A stretch of 64,000 nt of DNA from Pseudocitrobacter sp913778145. GTDB taxonomy: Bacteria; Pseudomonadota; Gammaproteobacteria; Enterobacterales; Enterobacteriaceae. Below, in pieces: positions 15,944 through 25,189 of this stretch (its first letter is position 1; each line of letters starts with the position of its first letter). The stretch lies in contig JALNTX010000005.1 in NCBI GenBank assembly GCA_035726825.1, positions 62,001 through 126,000 on the forward strand, given 5' to 3'. A program made the translations under genes and the position numbers. The notes below the pieces were generated by a model, which saw only the letters and a program-made list of their open reading frames with translations, was not told the origin of the DNA and made no database searches.

Positions 15944-17620
15944 ATGCATCACGCCACACCGCTTATCACCACCATTGTTGGTGGTCTTGTTCTCGCATTT
16001 TTCCTTGGCATGATTGCCAACAAATTACGCATATCTCCTTTAGTCGGTTATTTATTAGCAGGCGTTCTGGCCGGGCCATTCACGCCGGGTTTTGTCGCCG
16101 ATACGCAACTGGCACCTGAACTGGCAGAACTGGGCGTGATTCTGCTGATGTTTGGCGTCGGGCTGCACTTCTCACTGAAAGACCTGATGGCGGTAAAAGC
16201 CATCGCCATTCCCGGTGCAATCTTGCAGATAGCGGTGGCGACGCTGCTGGGTATGGCGCTTTCGTCATTGCTCGGCTGGTCGTTGATGACCGGTATCGTG
16301 TTCGGCCTCTGTCTTTCCACCGCCAGTACCGTGGTGCTGCTGCGCGCACTGGAAGAACGGCAACTCATTGATAGTCAGCGGGGGCAGATTGCCATCGGCT
16401 GGTTAATTGTCGAAGACCTGGTGATGGTATTAACGCTGGTCTTGCTGCCAGCCGTTGCGGGAATGATGGAAAAAGGCGACGTCGGGCTGGCTTCGCTGGC
16501 GGTGGATATGTCGATTACCATCGGTAAGGTTATCGCCTTTATCGCCATTATGATGCTGGTTGGCCGCCGTTTGGTGCCGTGGATCCTCTCCCGTAGCGCC
16601 GCTACCGGATCCCGCGAGCTGTTTACGCTTTCCGTGTTGGCATTAGCGCTCGGTATCGCCTTCGGTGCGGTTGAGCTGTTTGATGTCTCCTTTGCGTTGG
16701 GCGCGTTCTTCGCCGGGATGGTGCTGAACGAGTCTGAACTGAGCCACCGCGCGGCCCACGATACTCTGCCGCTGCGCGACGCGTTCGCCGTGCTGTTCTT
16801 CGTTTCCGTCGGCATGCTGTTTGACCCAATGATTCTGATCGAACAGCCGCTGGCGGTACTCGGCACGCTGGCGATTATCGTCTTTGGTAAATCACTCGCG
16901 GCATTCTTCCTGGTACGCCTGTTTGGTCACTCGCAGCGTACCGCGCTGACCATCGCCACCAGCCTGGCGCAGATTGGTGAATTCGCCTTTATTCTGGCGG
17001 GGCTCGGCATGGCGCTGGATCTCCTGCCACAGGCCGGGCAGAACCTGGTGCTGGCAGGGGCAATCCTGTCGATTATGCTCAACCCAATTCTGTTTACCCT
17101 GCTGGAAAAATATCTCGAGAAAACCGAGACGCTGGAGGAGCAAACGCTCGAAGAAGCGATTGAGGACGAGAAACAGATCCCGGTGGATATCTGTAATCAT
17201 GCGCTGCTGGTCGGCTACGGTCGCGTCGGCAGCTTGCTCGGCGAGAAGCTAATGGCGCAGGGCATTCCGCTGGTGGTCATTGAAACCTCACGTACACGCG
17301 TCGATGAACTGCGCGAGCGCGGAATCCGCGCAGTGCTGGGCAACGCCGCAAACGAGGAAATCATGAACCTGGCGCATCTGGATTGCGCACGCTGGCTGCT
17401 GCTGACCATTCCAAACGGCTACGAAGCCGGAGAGATTGTCGCCACCGCACGCGAAAAATGCCCTGGCATTGAGATTATCGCCCGCGCGCATTATGACGAT
17501 GAAGTGGCATATATCAGCGAACGCGGTGCCAATCAGGTGGTGATGGGCGAACGTGAGATTGCGAAAACTATGCTGGGCTTGTTAGAAAAACCGCCGCTTG
17601 AAGAGGCGGTGACAGGCTAA
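15944..17620 (+). CDS. ybaL: YbaL, CPA2-type cation/proton antiporter with RCK domain
   Basis: A 558-residue inner-membrane protein of the KefB/KefC type. The first 390 residues form about 12-13 membrane segments, with the CPA2 signature around LVGYLLAGVLAGP. A C-terminal TrkA-N/RCK domain has the nucleotide motif LLVGYGRVGSLLGEKL (about 420-435). The transported ion and physiological role are not proven. The start at 15944 (MHHATPLI) has a strong GAAAGGAGA site, so the upstream ATG at 15911 is not favoured. Confidence 0.95.
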   Translation: MHHATPLITTIVGGLVLAFFLGMIANKLRISPLVGYLLAGVLAGPFTPGFVADTQLAPELAELGVILLMFGVGLHFSLKDLMAVKAIAIPGAILQIAVATLLGMALSSLLGWSLMTGIVFGLCLSTASTVVLLRALEERQLIDSQRGQIAIGWLIVEDLVMVLTLVLLPAVAGMMEKGDVGLASLAVDMSITIGKVIAFIAIMMLVGRRLVPWILSRSAATGSRELFTLSVLALALGIAFGAVELFDVSFALGAFFAGMVLNESELSHRAAHDTLPLRDAFAVLFFVSVGMLFDPMILIEQPLAVLGTLAIIVFGKSLAAFFLVRLFGHSQRTALTIATSLAQIGEFAFILAGLGMALDLLPQAGQNLVLAGAILSIMLNPILFTLLEKYLEKTETLEEQTLEEAIEDEKQIPVDICNHALLVGYGRVGSLLGEKLMAQGIPLVVIETSRTRVDELRERGIRAVLGNAANEEIMNLAHLDCARWLLLTIPNGYEAGEIVATAREKCPGIEIIARAHYDDEVAYISERGANQVVMGEREIAKTMLGLLEKPPLEEAVTG

Positions 17621-17629
17621 AACCGGAGT

Positions 17630-17709
17630 GCCGGATGGCGGCTACGCCTTGTCCGGCCTACTCATTCACAAAAGCGTTCCAGGCCCGGTAAGCGAAGCGC
17701 CACCGGGCA
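17630..17709. repeat. REP pair between ybaL and gsk
   Basis: One REP arm pair at 17630-17661 (GCCGGATGGCGGCTACGCC, then GTCCGGCCTAC) is followed by a diverged second at 17681-17709 (AGGCCCGGTAAGCG, then CGCCACCGGGC). It lies between convergent 3' ends, a usual REP/BIME position. Confidence 0.9.
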
Positions 17710-17719
17710 AAACATTACG

Positions 17720-19024
17720 TTACCTTTCCCAGTACGCCTCTTCGAGGCTATCTTCCCTTTCCGGCAGGCCGCGCGTCAGGCGCGGTGAATGCTGGTTAAG
17801 CACCTGATAACTCACCCGGTTGGCATATTTACACACCTGCGCCAACGACGAGTAGGTCAGCCAGTGATGCTGGTGTTTGCTGGAATTCGGCACGTTAGTG
17901 CGATGGTAATTATTGGCGGTGATATCGTGCAGCAGCGCCGCCAGCGCGCCATCTCCCGCACCGTTGGTATTCATGATTTTTTCCGGGCCGCCCATGTAGG
18001 GCGCGATGTGCGAGTAAACACGTAACGGGTCCTGACAATCTTTAAAACGCACCGCGCGGCTGAATTCATACTGGTTGAATTCAGCAATAGCCCCCGGCAG
18101 CAGCGGATGCTGGGTTTTCCGTTTTGCCTCGTTCTCGGTAAAGCCCGCCATGTAAAGCCCCACCGGCCCGGCGGTACAGAGCACCAGATCCACCCAGTCC
18201 AGCGCTTTATCGGACGCCAGCAGCGGGTCGTCCAGCCCGGTCAGCGCTAGCCCCTCTTCTTCATTCATTGCCAAAATTGAGACATGCTCTTTGAGAAATG
18301 CCTGCCACCACTGCGGGTTATCGGCAATCACATACTTAGTGCCGAGCGTCAGGACGACCGGAACGTTATATTTCTTCGCGTAGGCAATCGCCTGCATGGT
18401 GGCGTCTTTCATCGGCTCACCGGGCTTGCAGCGCACCAGATAAGAGGTCAGCACCAGCGCAGAGGCGCCCGCGATCACGGCTTCCGGAATGCTTTCCGGG
18501 CGCAGCTGGTTCATGTGGCCTGGGCTAATCGCAAAGGTACGCTCGCCGGATTCGCTAATCAGCGTAAAGCAGCGACCAATCGGGCCATCAACGCCCTGTA
18601 AATAGTTGAGATCGGTACGGCTGGAGGTATTACACAGATAACGGTACGCGTAGCCGCCAATTTCCACATTACGGCACATCACGCCGAGCAGCACCGAGCG
18701 ATCGTCCGCCAGCACCGAATAGTTGTGCATGGTGTTACCGATGGTTCCCCCGGCAAACTGATGGGTGATGAGGTTATTCTGCACCAGCTCCTGATACAGC
18801 GCTTCCGCGACATCATCTTCAATCACCAGCGAATGCCCGGCGCTCAGGCCATAGCGTTCAATAAACGCATCATCGACTTTGGCTTCAATATCCACCAGGG
18901 TCTGGTCGATACCGACCACCCAGGAGACGCCATTTTCGCTTTCCGGCTGAATTTGTTTTAACAGCGGATCGCGGGCGTTAACGGGAAAATAGTGTTTTGA
19001 TTTACGTTTACCGGGAAATTTCAT
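17720..19024 (-). CDS. gsk: Gsk, inosine-guanosine kinase
   Basis: A 434-residue PfkB-family nucleoside kinase (E. coli 434). It phosphorylates guanosine and inosine in purine salvage. The catalytic and anion-hole motif NTNGAGDGALAALLHD is intact near the C-terminus, and QFAGGTIGNT lines the substrate pocket. The open frame runs 15 codons further upstream, but MKFPGKRKSKHYFPV is the conserved N-terminus, so I use 19024. Confidence 0.96.
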   Translation of the reverse strand: MKFPGKRKSKHYFPVNARDPLLKQIQPESENGVSWVVGIDQTLVDIEAKVDDAFIERYGLSAGHSLVIEDDVAEALYQELVQNNLITHQFAGGTIGNTMHNYSVLADDRSVLLGVMCRNVEIGGYAYRYLCNTSSRTDLNYLQGVDGPIGRCFTLISESGERTFAISPGHMNQLRPESIPEAVIAGASALVLTSYLVRCKPGEPMKDATMQAIAYAKKYNVPVVLTLGTKYVIADNPQWWQAFLKEHVSILAMNEEEGLALTGLDDPLLASDKALDWVDLVLCTAGPVGLYMAGFTENEAKRKTQHPLLPGAIAEFNQYEFSRAVRFKDCQDPLRVYSHIAPYMGGPEKIMNTNGAGDGALAALLHDITANNYHRTNVPNSSKHQHHWLTYSSLAQVCKYANRVSYQVLNQHSPRLTRGLPEREDSLEEAYWER

Positions 19025-19185
19025 GATTCTGTTTACTGGTGGATAGCCGAGCGGGAAATGGTAGCACATTCCACCAGCCGCATGCGACGAACGTCGTGCA
19101 GGTCAGCGTTCAATATCGGTCAGCGGGATCGCAGTTTCCCGCATCGGGAGCTTTACAATAGCGCGAGGATACTAAGGAGCGCGTG

Positions 19186-20154
19186 ATGAAAGCGGAAAAC
19201 AAAATCCCCGTACTGGAGAAAATCTCGGCAGAAATGCAGCAGGTCATGCAATTTGAGCGGCCCGACCTACCGCCCTGGCCCGCCGATGCAACGCTTGAAA
19301 TTCAGCGCGATTACTACACGCGCGAGCGACAATTCTGGAACGAAGGCGCGCCGGGGATGGCCACCGTCGAGTGCATCGTGCCCACGCCATACGGCACCGT
19401 GGCAACGCGGATTTACTCACCGCAGCCGGAAAGCCCGGCGACGCTGTTTTATCTGCACGGCGGCGGCTTTATTCTCGGAAATCTGAATACGCACGACCGC
19501 ATTATGCGGCTGCTGGCAAAGTACAGCGGCTGCACGGTGATTGGCATTGATTACACCCTCTCGCCGGAGGCCTGCTATCCGCAGGCGATTGAAGAAACCG
19601 TCGCCGTTTGTCAGTTCTTTCAGCGCCGCGATACCGCCCATCATATCAATATGACGCAAATTGGCTTTGCGGGGGATTCCGCAGGCGCGATGCTGGCGCT
19701 TGCCAGCGCGCTGTGGCTGCGCGATCGTCAGATAAACTGCGGGCACGTTGCGGGGACGCTGTTGTGGTATGGGCTATATGGTTTGCAGGATTCCGTCAGT
19801 CGCCGGTTGATGGGCGGAAGCTGGGACGGGTTAACGCGTGAGGATCTGGAAAGCTACGAACGCGCCTATCTGCGTAATGAACAGGACAAAGAATCGCCGT
19901 GGTACTGCCTGTTCAATAACGATCTCACCCGTGACGTGCCGCCCTGCTTTATCGCCAGCGCGGAATACGATCCGCTGATTGACGACAGCCGCCTACTGCA
20001 CCAAACGCTGCAGGCGCACCAGCAGACCAGCCGTTATGTGATGTATCCCGGCGTGCTGCACGCGTTTTTACACTACTCACGGATGATGAAAACCGCCGAC
20101 CAGGCGCTGCGGGACGGCGCGGCTTTCTTTGTCGAACAGCTGCATTCTCGCTAG
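19186..20154 (+). CDS. aes: Aes, acetyl esterase
   Basis: A 322-residue hormone-sensitive-lipase-type alpha/beta hydrolase. The oxyanion-hole motif YLHGGGFILG is followed by the nucleophile elbow GDSAG and the late Asp and His (YDPLIDDS, GVLHAF). In E. coli, Aes deacetylates small esters and binds MalT, damping maltose-regulon activation. AAGGAG at 19174-19179 points to the ATG at 19186; the GTG just before it is not needed. The last 4 bp overlap the convergent hemH. Confidence 0.94.
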   Translation: MKAENKIPVLEKISAEMQQVMQFERPDLPPWPADATLEIQRDYYTRERQFWNEGAPGMATVECIVPTPYGTVATRIYSPQPESPATLFYLHGGGFILGNLNTHDRIMRLLAKYSGCTVIGIDYTLSPEACYPQAIEETVAVCQFFQRRDTAHHINMTQIGFAGDSAGAMLALASALWLRDRQINCGHVAGTLLWYGLYGLQDSVSRRLMGGSWDGLTREDLESYERAYLRNEQDKESPWYCLFNNDLTRDVPPCFIASAEYDPLIDDSRLLHQTLQAHQQTSRYVMYPGVLHAFLHYSRMMKTADQALRDGAAFFVEQLHSR

Positions 20155-21113
20155 CAGTGTGGCGTCACCACCGCCTGCATCATATCGATATGTTCCGGCG
20201 TGTCGTTCAGCGCCGGAATATATTCATATTTCACCCCGCCGGCCTCGAGGAATACCTCGCGGTTCTGAACCGCAATTTCTTCCAGCGTCTCCAGGCAATC
20301 GGCGGAGAAGCCTGGGCACATCACCTGAATGTGTTTCACGCCCTTCTCACCCAGCATTTTCAGCGTTTCATCCGTGTACGGCGTCAGCCACGGTTCACGG
20401 CCAAAGCGCGACTGGAAAGTCATCATCACTTTATCCGGGTCGATTTCCAGCGCGGAAACCAGCGCGCGCGTGGTATCGCGACAACGCTGCGGGTAATCAT
20501 CACCTTCATTGGCGTAACGCTGCGGAATACCGTGATAAGAGAGCAGCAGCAAGTCCGGTTCACCATGGCGGGCAAAAGAGGCCTTCACCGTGCCCGCCAG
20601 CGCCTTAATGTAGTCTTGATCGGTTGCGTAATCGCGAATAAACGTGATGCCCGGAATAGCGCGGGTTTTACCCAAAATACGCGCCAGTTCATCCCACACG
20701 GCGGCAACCGTCGAGCAGGAGTATTGCGGATACAGCGGCAGTACCACGATGTGGTCAACATCCTGCGCCAGTAAATCATTAACGGCGCTTTCCAGCGACG
20801 GCGTGCCATAGCTCATGCCCAGCGCAACGGGCATGTCTGGCAGACGTTCCGCCAGCGCCTTTTGCTGTCTGCGGCTGTATACCATCAGCGGCGAGCCCTC
20901 TTCCATCCACACGGATTGATAGAGTTTCGCCACGCGCGGCGAGCGGATAGGTAGGATCACACCGCGTAACAGCGGCCACCATAACAGGCGGGAGGTGTCG
21001 ACAACGCGTCGGTCGCTGAGGAATTGCCGAAGATAACGTTTAACCGCGTCGGCGGTTGGCGCATCGGGTGTACCGAGGTTTACCAGCAGAATTCCTGTCT
21101 TTTTATAACGCAT
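20151..21113 (-). CDS. hemH: HemH, ferrochelatase
   Basis: A 320-residue enzyme, the E. coli length. It inserts Fe(II) into protoporphyrin IX, the last step of heme synthesis. Seen are the N-terminal ILLVNLGTPDAP, the catalytic-histidine segment LLLSYHGIPQRY and the acidic CPGFSADCLETLEEI. It lies downstream of adk on the same strand, separated by REP elements. Both ends of heme metabolism are therefore in this window, synthesis here and breakdown in hutW-hutX-chuY. Confidence 0.96.
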   Translation of the reverse strand: MRYKKTGILLVNLGTPDAPTADAVKRYLRQFLSDRRVVDTSRLLWWPLLRGVILPIRSPRVAKLYQSVWMEEGSPLMVYSRRQQKALAERLPDMPVALGMSYGTPSLESAVNDLLAQDVDHIVVLPLYPQYSCSTVAAVWDELARILGKTRAIPGITFIRDYATDQDYIKALAGTVKASFARHGEPDLLLLSYHGIPQRYANEGDDYPQRCRDTTRALVSALEIDPDKVMMTFQSRFGREPWLTPYTDETLKMLGEKGVKHIQVMCPGFSADCLETLEEIAVQNREVFLEAGGVKYEYIPALNDTPEHIDMMQAVVTPHC

Positions 21114-21203
21114 TACCGCCTCTCATTGATTCAAATCGTTGATAATTGTAGCGGAAAAGCGGGGAAGAAAAACTAATTGCTGTAAGAGGTGGTGCGGATA
21201 GTT

Positions 21204-21331
21204 TTGCCGGATGGCGCTGCGCTTATCCGGCCTACGGGAAAGCGCGGATGAAGTTGCCTGATGGCGCTGCGCTTATCAGGCCTACAAAAAAATGTAGGCC
21301 GGATAAAATGTGTGCACTGCCATCCGGCAAA
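21204..21331. repeat. BIME of three REP units between adk and hemH
   Basis: Two direct units (about 21204-21235 and 21254-21285; GATGGCGCTGCGCTTATC cores) are followed by an inverted unit (about 21294-21331; GTAGGCCGGATAAAATG...CATCCGGCAAA). The array starts 7 bp after the adk stop. It may set the relative stability of adk and hemH message. Confidence 0.92.
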
Positions 21332-21337
21332 GCGGCA

Positions 21338-21982
21338 TTAGCCGAGGATTTTTTCCAGCTCAGCGCGTACGTCTGCAACGGCTTTAGTGCCGTCTACTTT
21401 CGCGTATTTGGTGTTACCCGCCTGCGCTTCTTTAGAGTAGTAGCCGATCAGCGGCGCAGTCATCTGATGGTATTCCACCAGACGTTTACGCACGGTTTCT
21501 TCCTGATCGTCTTTACGGGTGGTCAGATCTTCGCCGGTCACATCATCTTTACCTTCCACTTTCGGCGGATTGAATTTGATGTGGTAAACACGGCCAGATG
21601 CCGCGTGAACGCGACGGCCAACGATACGGTCAACAATCAGCTCGTCCGGAACATCGAATTCCAGAACGTAATCCACGTTGATACCCGCTTCTTTCATGGC
21701 GTCTGCCTGCGGAATAGTACGCGGGAAGCCGTCCAGCAGGAAACCGTTACGGCAATCTTCCTGGGAGATGCGTTCTTTAACCAGCGCGATAACCAGTTCG
21801 TCGGTAACCAGCTTGCCAGCATCCATGATGTCTTTGGCTTGTTTACCCAGTTCAGAACCGGATTTCACGGCGGCACGCAGCATATCGCCGGTGGAGATTT
21901 GCGGAATACCGTACTTCTCCATGATGAACTGAGCCTGAGTTCCTTTACCCGCGCCCGGAGCGCCAAGCAGAATGATACGCAT
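21338..21982 (-). CDS. adk: Adk, adenylate kinase
   Basis: A 214-residue essential enzyme that equilibrates ATP + AMP with 2 ADP. The P-loop GAPGAGKGTQ is at residues 7-16, the AMP-binding region is QISTGDMLRAAVKSG, and DGFPRT follows. The LID domain (about 120-160) lacks the four zinc cysteines, as in other enterics. The length matches E. coli. Confidence 0.98.
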   Translation of the reverse strand: MRIILLGAPGAGKGTQAQFIMEKYGIPQISTGDMLRAAVKSGSELGKQAKDIMDAGKLVTDELVIALVKERISQEDCRNGFLLDGFPRTIPQADAMKEAGINVDYVLEFDVPDELIVDRIVGRRVHAASGRVYHIKFNPPKVEGKDDVTGEDLTTRKDDQEETVRKRLVEYHQMTAPLIGYYSKEAQAGNTKYAKVDGTKAVADVRAELEKILG

Positions 21983-22109
21983 TGCGAAAATCCCCTCAAA
22001 GGTTGTCTAAATTTTTCAAAAGCGCTAAACGATACCACCAACGCGCCATTGGCTCAAGGAAGCGGGGCGGCGCTGAAACGGTTAATGGGGGGAAAAGTGC
22101 GGTTTGATG

Positions 22110-22216
22110 CCCTCACCCCGGCCCTCTCCCACAGGGAGAGGGAGAAAAACGGCGCAGGGCTTAACAACGTGCACAATCGGTCCCCTCTCCCTGAGGGAGA
22201 GGGTTAGGGTGAGGGG
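22110..22216. repeat. Composite palindromic intergenic repeat, copy 2
   Basis: It has the same architecture as the element at 12522-12627: outer arms CCCTCACCCC/GGGTGAGGG and paired inner arms CCCTCTCCC/GGGAGAGGG at both ends, with a divergent centre. It lies 7 bp after the htpG stop and upstream of adk. Confidence 0.85.
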
Positions 22217-22223
22217 GTAGTGC

Positions 22224-24098
22224 TTATGACACCAGCAGTTGGTTCATACGGCGGATAAACTGGTTCGGATCTTCCAGCGTTCCGCGCTCCGCGAATAGCG
22301 CCTGATCGAGCAGCAGTTCAACCCACTCTTTAAACTGTGCGTCATCCTGGGTATCCGCCGTGCGTTTCACCAGCACGTGGTCCGGGTTCAGTTCAAAGAT
22401 GTACTTCACATCCGGCACGGCCTGGCCCGCAGCGGCAAACAGTTTCGCCATCTGGGTACTCATTTCGTCCGCGTCGGTGGTGACAATCGCCGGCGTGTCC
22501 GTCAGACGGTGCGTCAGACGTACCTCTTTCACGCGATCGCCCAGCAGGGTTTTCACACGCTCAACGAACGGCGTCAGCGCTTTTTCCGCTTCTTTGGCGC
22601 TTTCGTCCACTTCATCTGCCAGTTTGTCGATGGACTCATCGGCTTTAGCAACGGACTGGAACGGCTTACCGTCGAACTCGGTCAGGTAGTTCATCATCCA
22701 CTCATCGATGCGGTCAGAAAGCAGCAGCACTTCGATGCCTTTCTTACGCAGCAGTTCCAGGTGCGGGCTGCTTTTCGCTGCCGCATAGCTGTCAGCGGTG
22801 ATGTAGTAAATTTTTTCCTGCCCTTCTTTCATGCGGGAAACGTAGTCTGCCAGCGAAACGGTCTGCTCTGAAGAGTCCGTGTGCGTAGACGCGAAGCGCA
22901 GCAGTTTCGCAATCGCTTCCTGGTTGGCGCTGTCTTCCGCCGGGCCTTCTTTCAGCACCAGGCCGAACTGTTTCCAGAAGGTCTGATATTTTTCCGCGTC
23001 GTCTTTCGCCAGTTTTTCCAGCATTTGCAGCACGCGTTTGGTCAGCGCGCCGCGCAGGCTGCGGGTAACCGCGCTGTCCTGCAGGATTTCACGAGAGACG
23101 TTCAGCGGCAGATCGTTAGAATCTATCAGACCACGAACAAAGCGCAGGTAGTTCGGCATGAACTGCTCGGCGTCGTCCATGATAAACACGCGCTGCACGT
23201 ACAGTTTCAGCCCATGTTTATGGTCGCGGTTCCACAGATCCCATGGCGCCTGAGACGGGATATACAGCAGGCTGGTGTATTCCTGCTTACCTTCCACACG
23301 GTTGTGGCTCCAGGTCAGCGGATCGGTGAAGTCATGGGCGATGTGTTTGTAGAACTCGGTATATTCTTCGTCTTTAATTTCAGACTTATTACGCGTCCAC
23401 AGCGCCTGTGCTTTGTTGATTTTTTCCCAGGAGATAACGGTTTCGCCGTCTTTTTCTTCCCGTTTTTCAATTTCAACCGGCAGCGCGATATGGTCTGAGT
23501 ACTTGCTGATGATGGAGCGTACACGCCAGTCATCGAGGAATTCATCTTCGCCTTCGCGCAGATGCAGGGTGATTTCGGTACCGCGATCGGCTTTGGTGAT
23601 GTCAGCAACGGTGTAATCGCCTTCACCTTCTGATTCCCAGAACACGCCGTTTTCTGCCGCATCGCCCGCCGCGCGGGTGCGCACGGTCACTTTATCGGCC
23701 ACGATAAACGCAGAGTAGAAGCCCACGCCAAACTGACCAATCAGCTGGCTGTCTTTCGCCTGGTCAGATCCCATCGATTCGAGGAACGCTTTGGTGCCGG
23801 ATTTAGCGATAGTCCCCAGATGATCGATGACTTCATCGCGATTCATACCAATACCGTTATCGGCGATGGTCAACGTACGCTTATCTTTATCGAAGGAAAC
23901 ACGCACGCGCAGCTCGCCGTCACCTTCATAAAGGTCCGGGTTGGAGAGCGCACGGAAACGCAGCTTGTCTGCCGCATCCGAGGCGTTAGAGATAAGCTCA
24001 CGCAGAAAAATTTCTTTATTGGAATACAGGGAATGGATCATCAGATGCAGAAGTTGTTTCACTTCAGACTGAAAACCACGAGTTTCTTGTCCTTTCAT
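22224..24098 (-). CDS. htpG: HtpG, Hsp90-family chaperone
   Basis: A 624-residue cytosolic ATP-dependent chaperone (E. coli 624). The N-terminal GHKL ATPase motifs are present (RELISNASDAADKLR, IADNGIGM, GQFGVGFYSAF), followed by the middle and C-terminal dimerisation domains. A sigma-32 promoter sits 50-78 bp upstream, so heat-shock induction is expected. It is monocistronic. Confidence 0.98.
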   Translation of the reverse strand: MKGQETRGFQSEVKQLLHLMIHSLYSNKEIFLRELISNASDAADKLRFRALSNPDLYEGDGELRVRVSFDKDKRTLTIADNGIGMNRDEVIDHLGTIAKSGTKAFLESMGSDQAKDSQLIGQFGVGFYSAFIVADKVTVRTRAAGDAAENGVFWESEGEGDYTVADITKADRGTEITLHLREGEDEFLDDWRVRSIISKYSDHIALPVEIEKREEKDGETVISWEKINKAQALWTRNKSEIKDEEYTEFYKHIAHDFTDPLTWSHNRVEGKQEYTSLLYIPSQAPWDLWNRDHKHGLKLYVQRVFIMDDAEQFMPNYLRFVRGLIDSNDLPLNVSREILQDSAVTRSLRGALTKRVLQMLEKLAKDDAEKYQTFWKQFGLVLKEGPAEDSANQEAIAKLLRFASTHTDSSEQTVSLADYVSRMKEGQEKIYYITADSYAAAKSSPHLELLRKKGIEVLLLSDRIDEWMMNYLTEFDGKPFQSVAKADESIDKLADEVDESAKEAEKALTPFVERVKTLLGDRVKEVRLTHRLTDTPAIVTTDADEMSTQMAKLFAAAGQAVPDVKYIFELNPDHVLVKRTADTQDDAQFKEWVELLLDQALFAERGTLEDPNQFIRRMNQLLVS

Positions 24099-24147
24099 GT
24101 CGAAAATACCTCAATGCCAATTACAAGGTAAAAATGCGTTGAGAGGG

Positions 24148-24176
24148 AAATGGGGATAGCGGGGGAAAATTTCAAG
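24148..24176 (-). promoter_or_regulatory. Sigma-32 heat-shock promoter of htpG
   Basis: On the minus strand, CTTGAAA (24170-24176) and CCCCATTT (24148-24155) are separated by 14 bp. This is a near-consensus RpoH promoter, placed as in E. coli htpG. Confidence 0.9.
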
Positions 24177-24205
24177 CGAGAGCAGAAAATCCTGCTCTCG
24201 TTTGA

Positions 24206-24811
24206 TTAAAAACGAATCTTATGACGACCGGCGAGCGAGTGCGACAGCGTGGTGCCATCGACCATTTCCAGTTCGCCGCCAACGGGGACGCCGTGGGCGA
24301 TGCGGCTGGCTTCCACACCGTGCTGAGCACACAGCTCGGCGATGTAGTTGGCGGTCGCCTCTCCTTCCACCGTGGGGTTGGTGGCGAGGATAACTTCACT
24401 GAGCGATTCCGTTTCCAGACGCTGCTCCAGGCGATCGAGGCCGATATCATCTGGCCCGATGCCGTCGAGCGGCGAAAGGTGGCCCATCAGCACGAAGTAG
24501 CGGCCAGAAAACTGCCCGGTCTGCTCAATGGCGTAGATGTCCGCAGGACTCTCCACCACGCAGATTTGGCCGTTTTCCTGGCGACGCGGATTCGAACAGA
24601 TGTTACAGACTTCCTGTTCAGTAAAGGTGCGGCAATCGGCACAGTGGCCGATTTCCGACATGGCGCGCGTCAGCGACTGCGCCAGACGCATTCCGCCGCT
24701 GCGATCACGTTGCAGTAGCGTAAACGCCATACGCTGCGCGGACTTCGGGCCAACGCCCGGCAGGCAGCGCAGCGCTTCCATAAGCTGAGTTAACAGCGGG
24801 CTGGTTTGCAT
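24206..24811 (-). CDS. recR: RecR, recombination mediator
   Basis: A 201-residue protein with an HhH motif (LPGVGPKSAQRM), a four-cysteine zinc site (CADCRTFTEQEVCNIC) and a Toprim domain (ICVVESPADIYAIEQT). With RecO and RecF it loads RecA on SSB-coated gaps. Its ATG overlaps the ybaB stop by one base (TGATG), the conserved dnaX-ybaB-recR operon arrangement. Confidence 0.97.
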   Translation of the reverse strand: MQTSPLLTQLMEALRCLPGVGPKSAQRMAFTLLQRDRSGGMRLAQSLTRAMSEIGHCADCRTFTEQEVCNICSNPRRQENGQICVVESPADIYAIEQTGQFSGRYFVLMGHLSPLDGIGPDDIGLDRLEQRLETESLSEVILATNPTVEGEATANYIAELCAQHGVEASRIAHGVPVGGELEMVDGTTLSHSLAGRHKIRF

Positions 24812-25140
24812 CAGAACGGCAGCTTCATACCCGGCGGCAGTTGCATACCGGAGGACACAGAAGCCATTTTCTCTTTCTGGGTTTCATCAATGCGACGCGC
24901 CGCATCGTTGAATGCCGCAGCGACCAGATCTTCCAGCATGTCTTTGTCATCTTCCAGCAGGCTTGGGTCGATTTCCACACGGCGGCAGTTGTGCGCACCG
25001 TTGATGGTCACTTTTACCAGACCTGCGCCGGATTCACCGGTCACTTCCATTTTCGCGATTTCTTCCTGCATCTGCTGCATTTTTTCTTGCATCTGCTGGG
25101 CCTGTTTCATCAGGTTACCCAGACCGCCTTTACCAAACAT
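24811..25140 (-). CDS. ybaB: YbaB/EbfC nucleoid-associated protein
   Basis: A 109-residue DNA-binding protein with the family start MFGKGGLGNLMKQAQQMQ and a Gln/Met/Glu-rich helix that forms the tweezer-like dimer. It lies between dnaX (49 bp upstream) and recR (coupled). The open frame extends 29 codons upstream, but MFGKGG is the conserved start and has a GAGAAG-type site just ahead. Confidence 0.96.
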   Translation of the reverse strand: MFGKGGLGNLMKQAQQMQEKMQQMQEEIAKMEVTGESGAGLVKVTINGAHNCRRVEIDPSLLEDDKDMLEDLVAAAFNDAARRIDETQKEKMASVSSGMQLPPGMKLPF

Positions 25141-25189
25141 AGGCTTCTCTCTTTCATTCAAGGGTGACGACCATAAGCCAGGCTCACGA

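Noticed and set aside
21248..22207. 319-codon plus-strand frame across adk
   Set aside because: It spans REP DNA, the antisense of adk and the composite repeat. The product is Phe/His/Arg-rich with no family match.
22377..23498. Long plus-strand open frames opposite htpG (164 and 205 codons)
   Set aside because: Mirror frames of a highly expressed, GC-biased gene. The predicted products are His/Arg/Phe-rich without domains, and HtpG itself is complete on the other strand.
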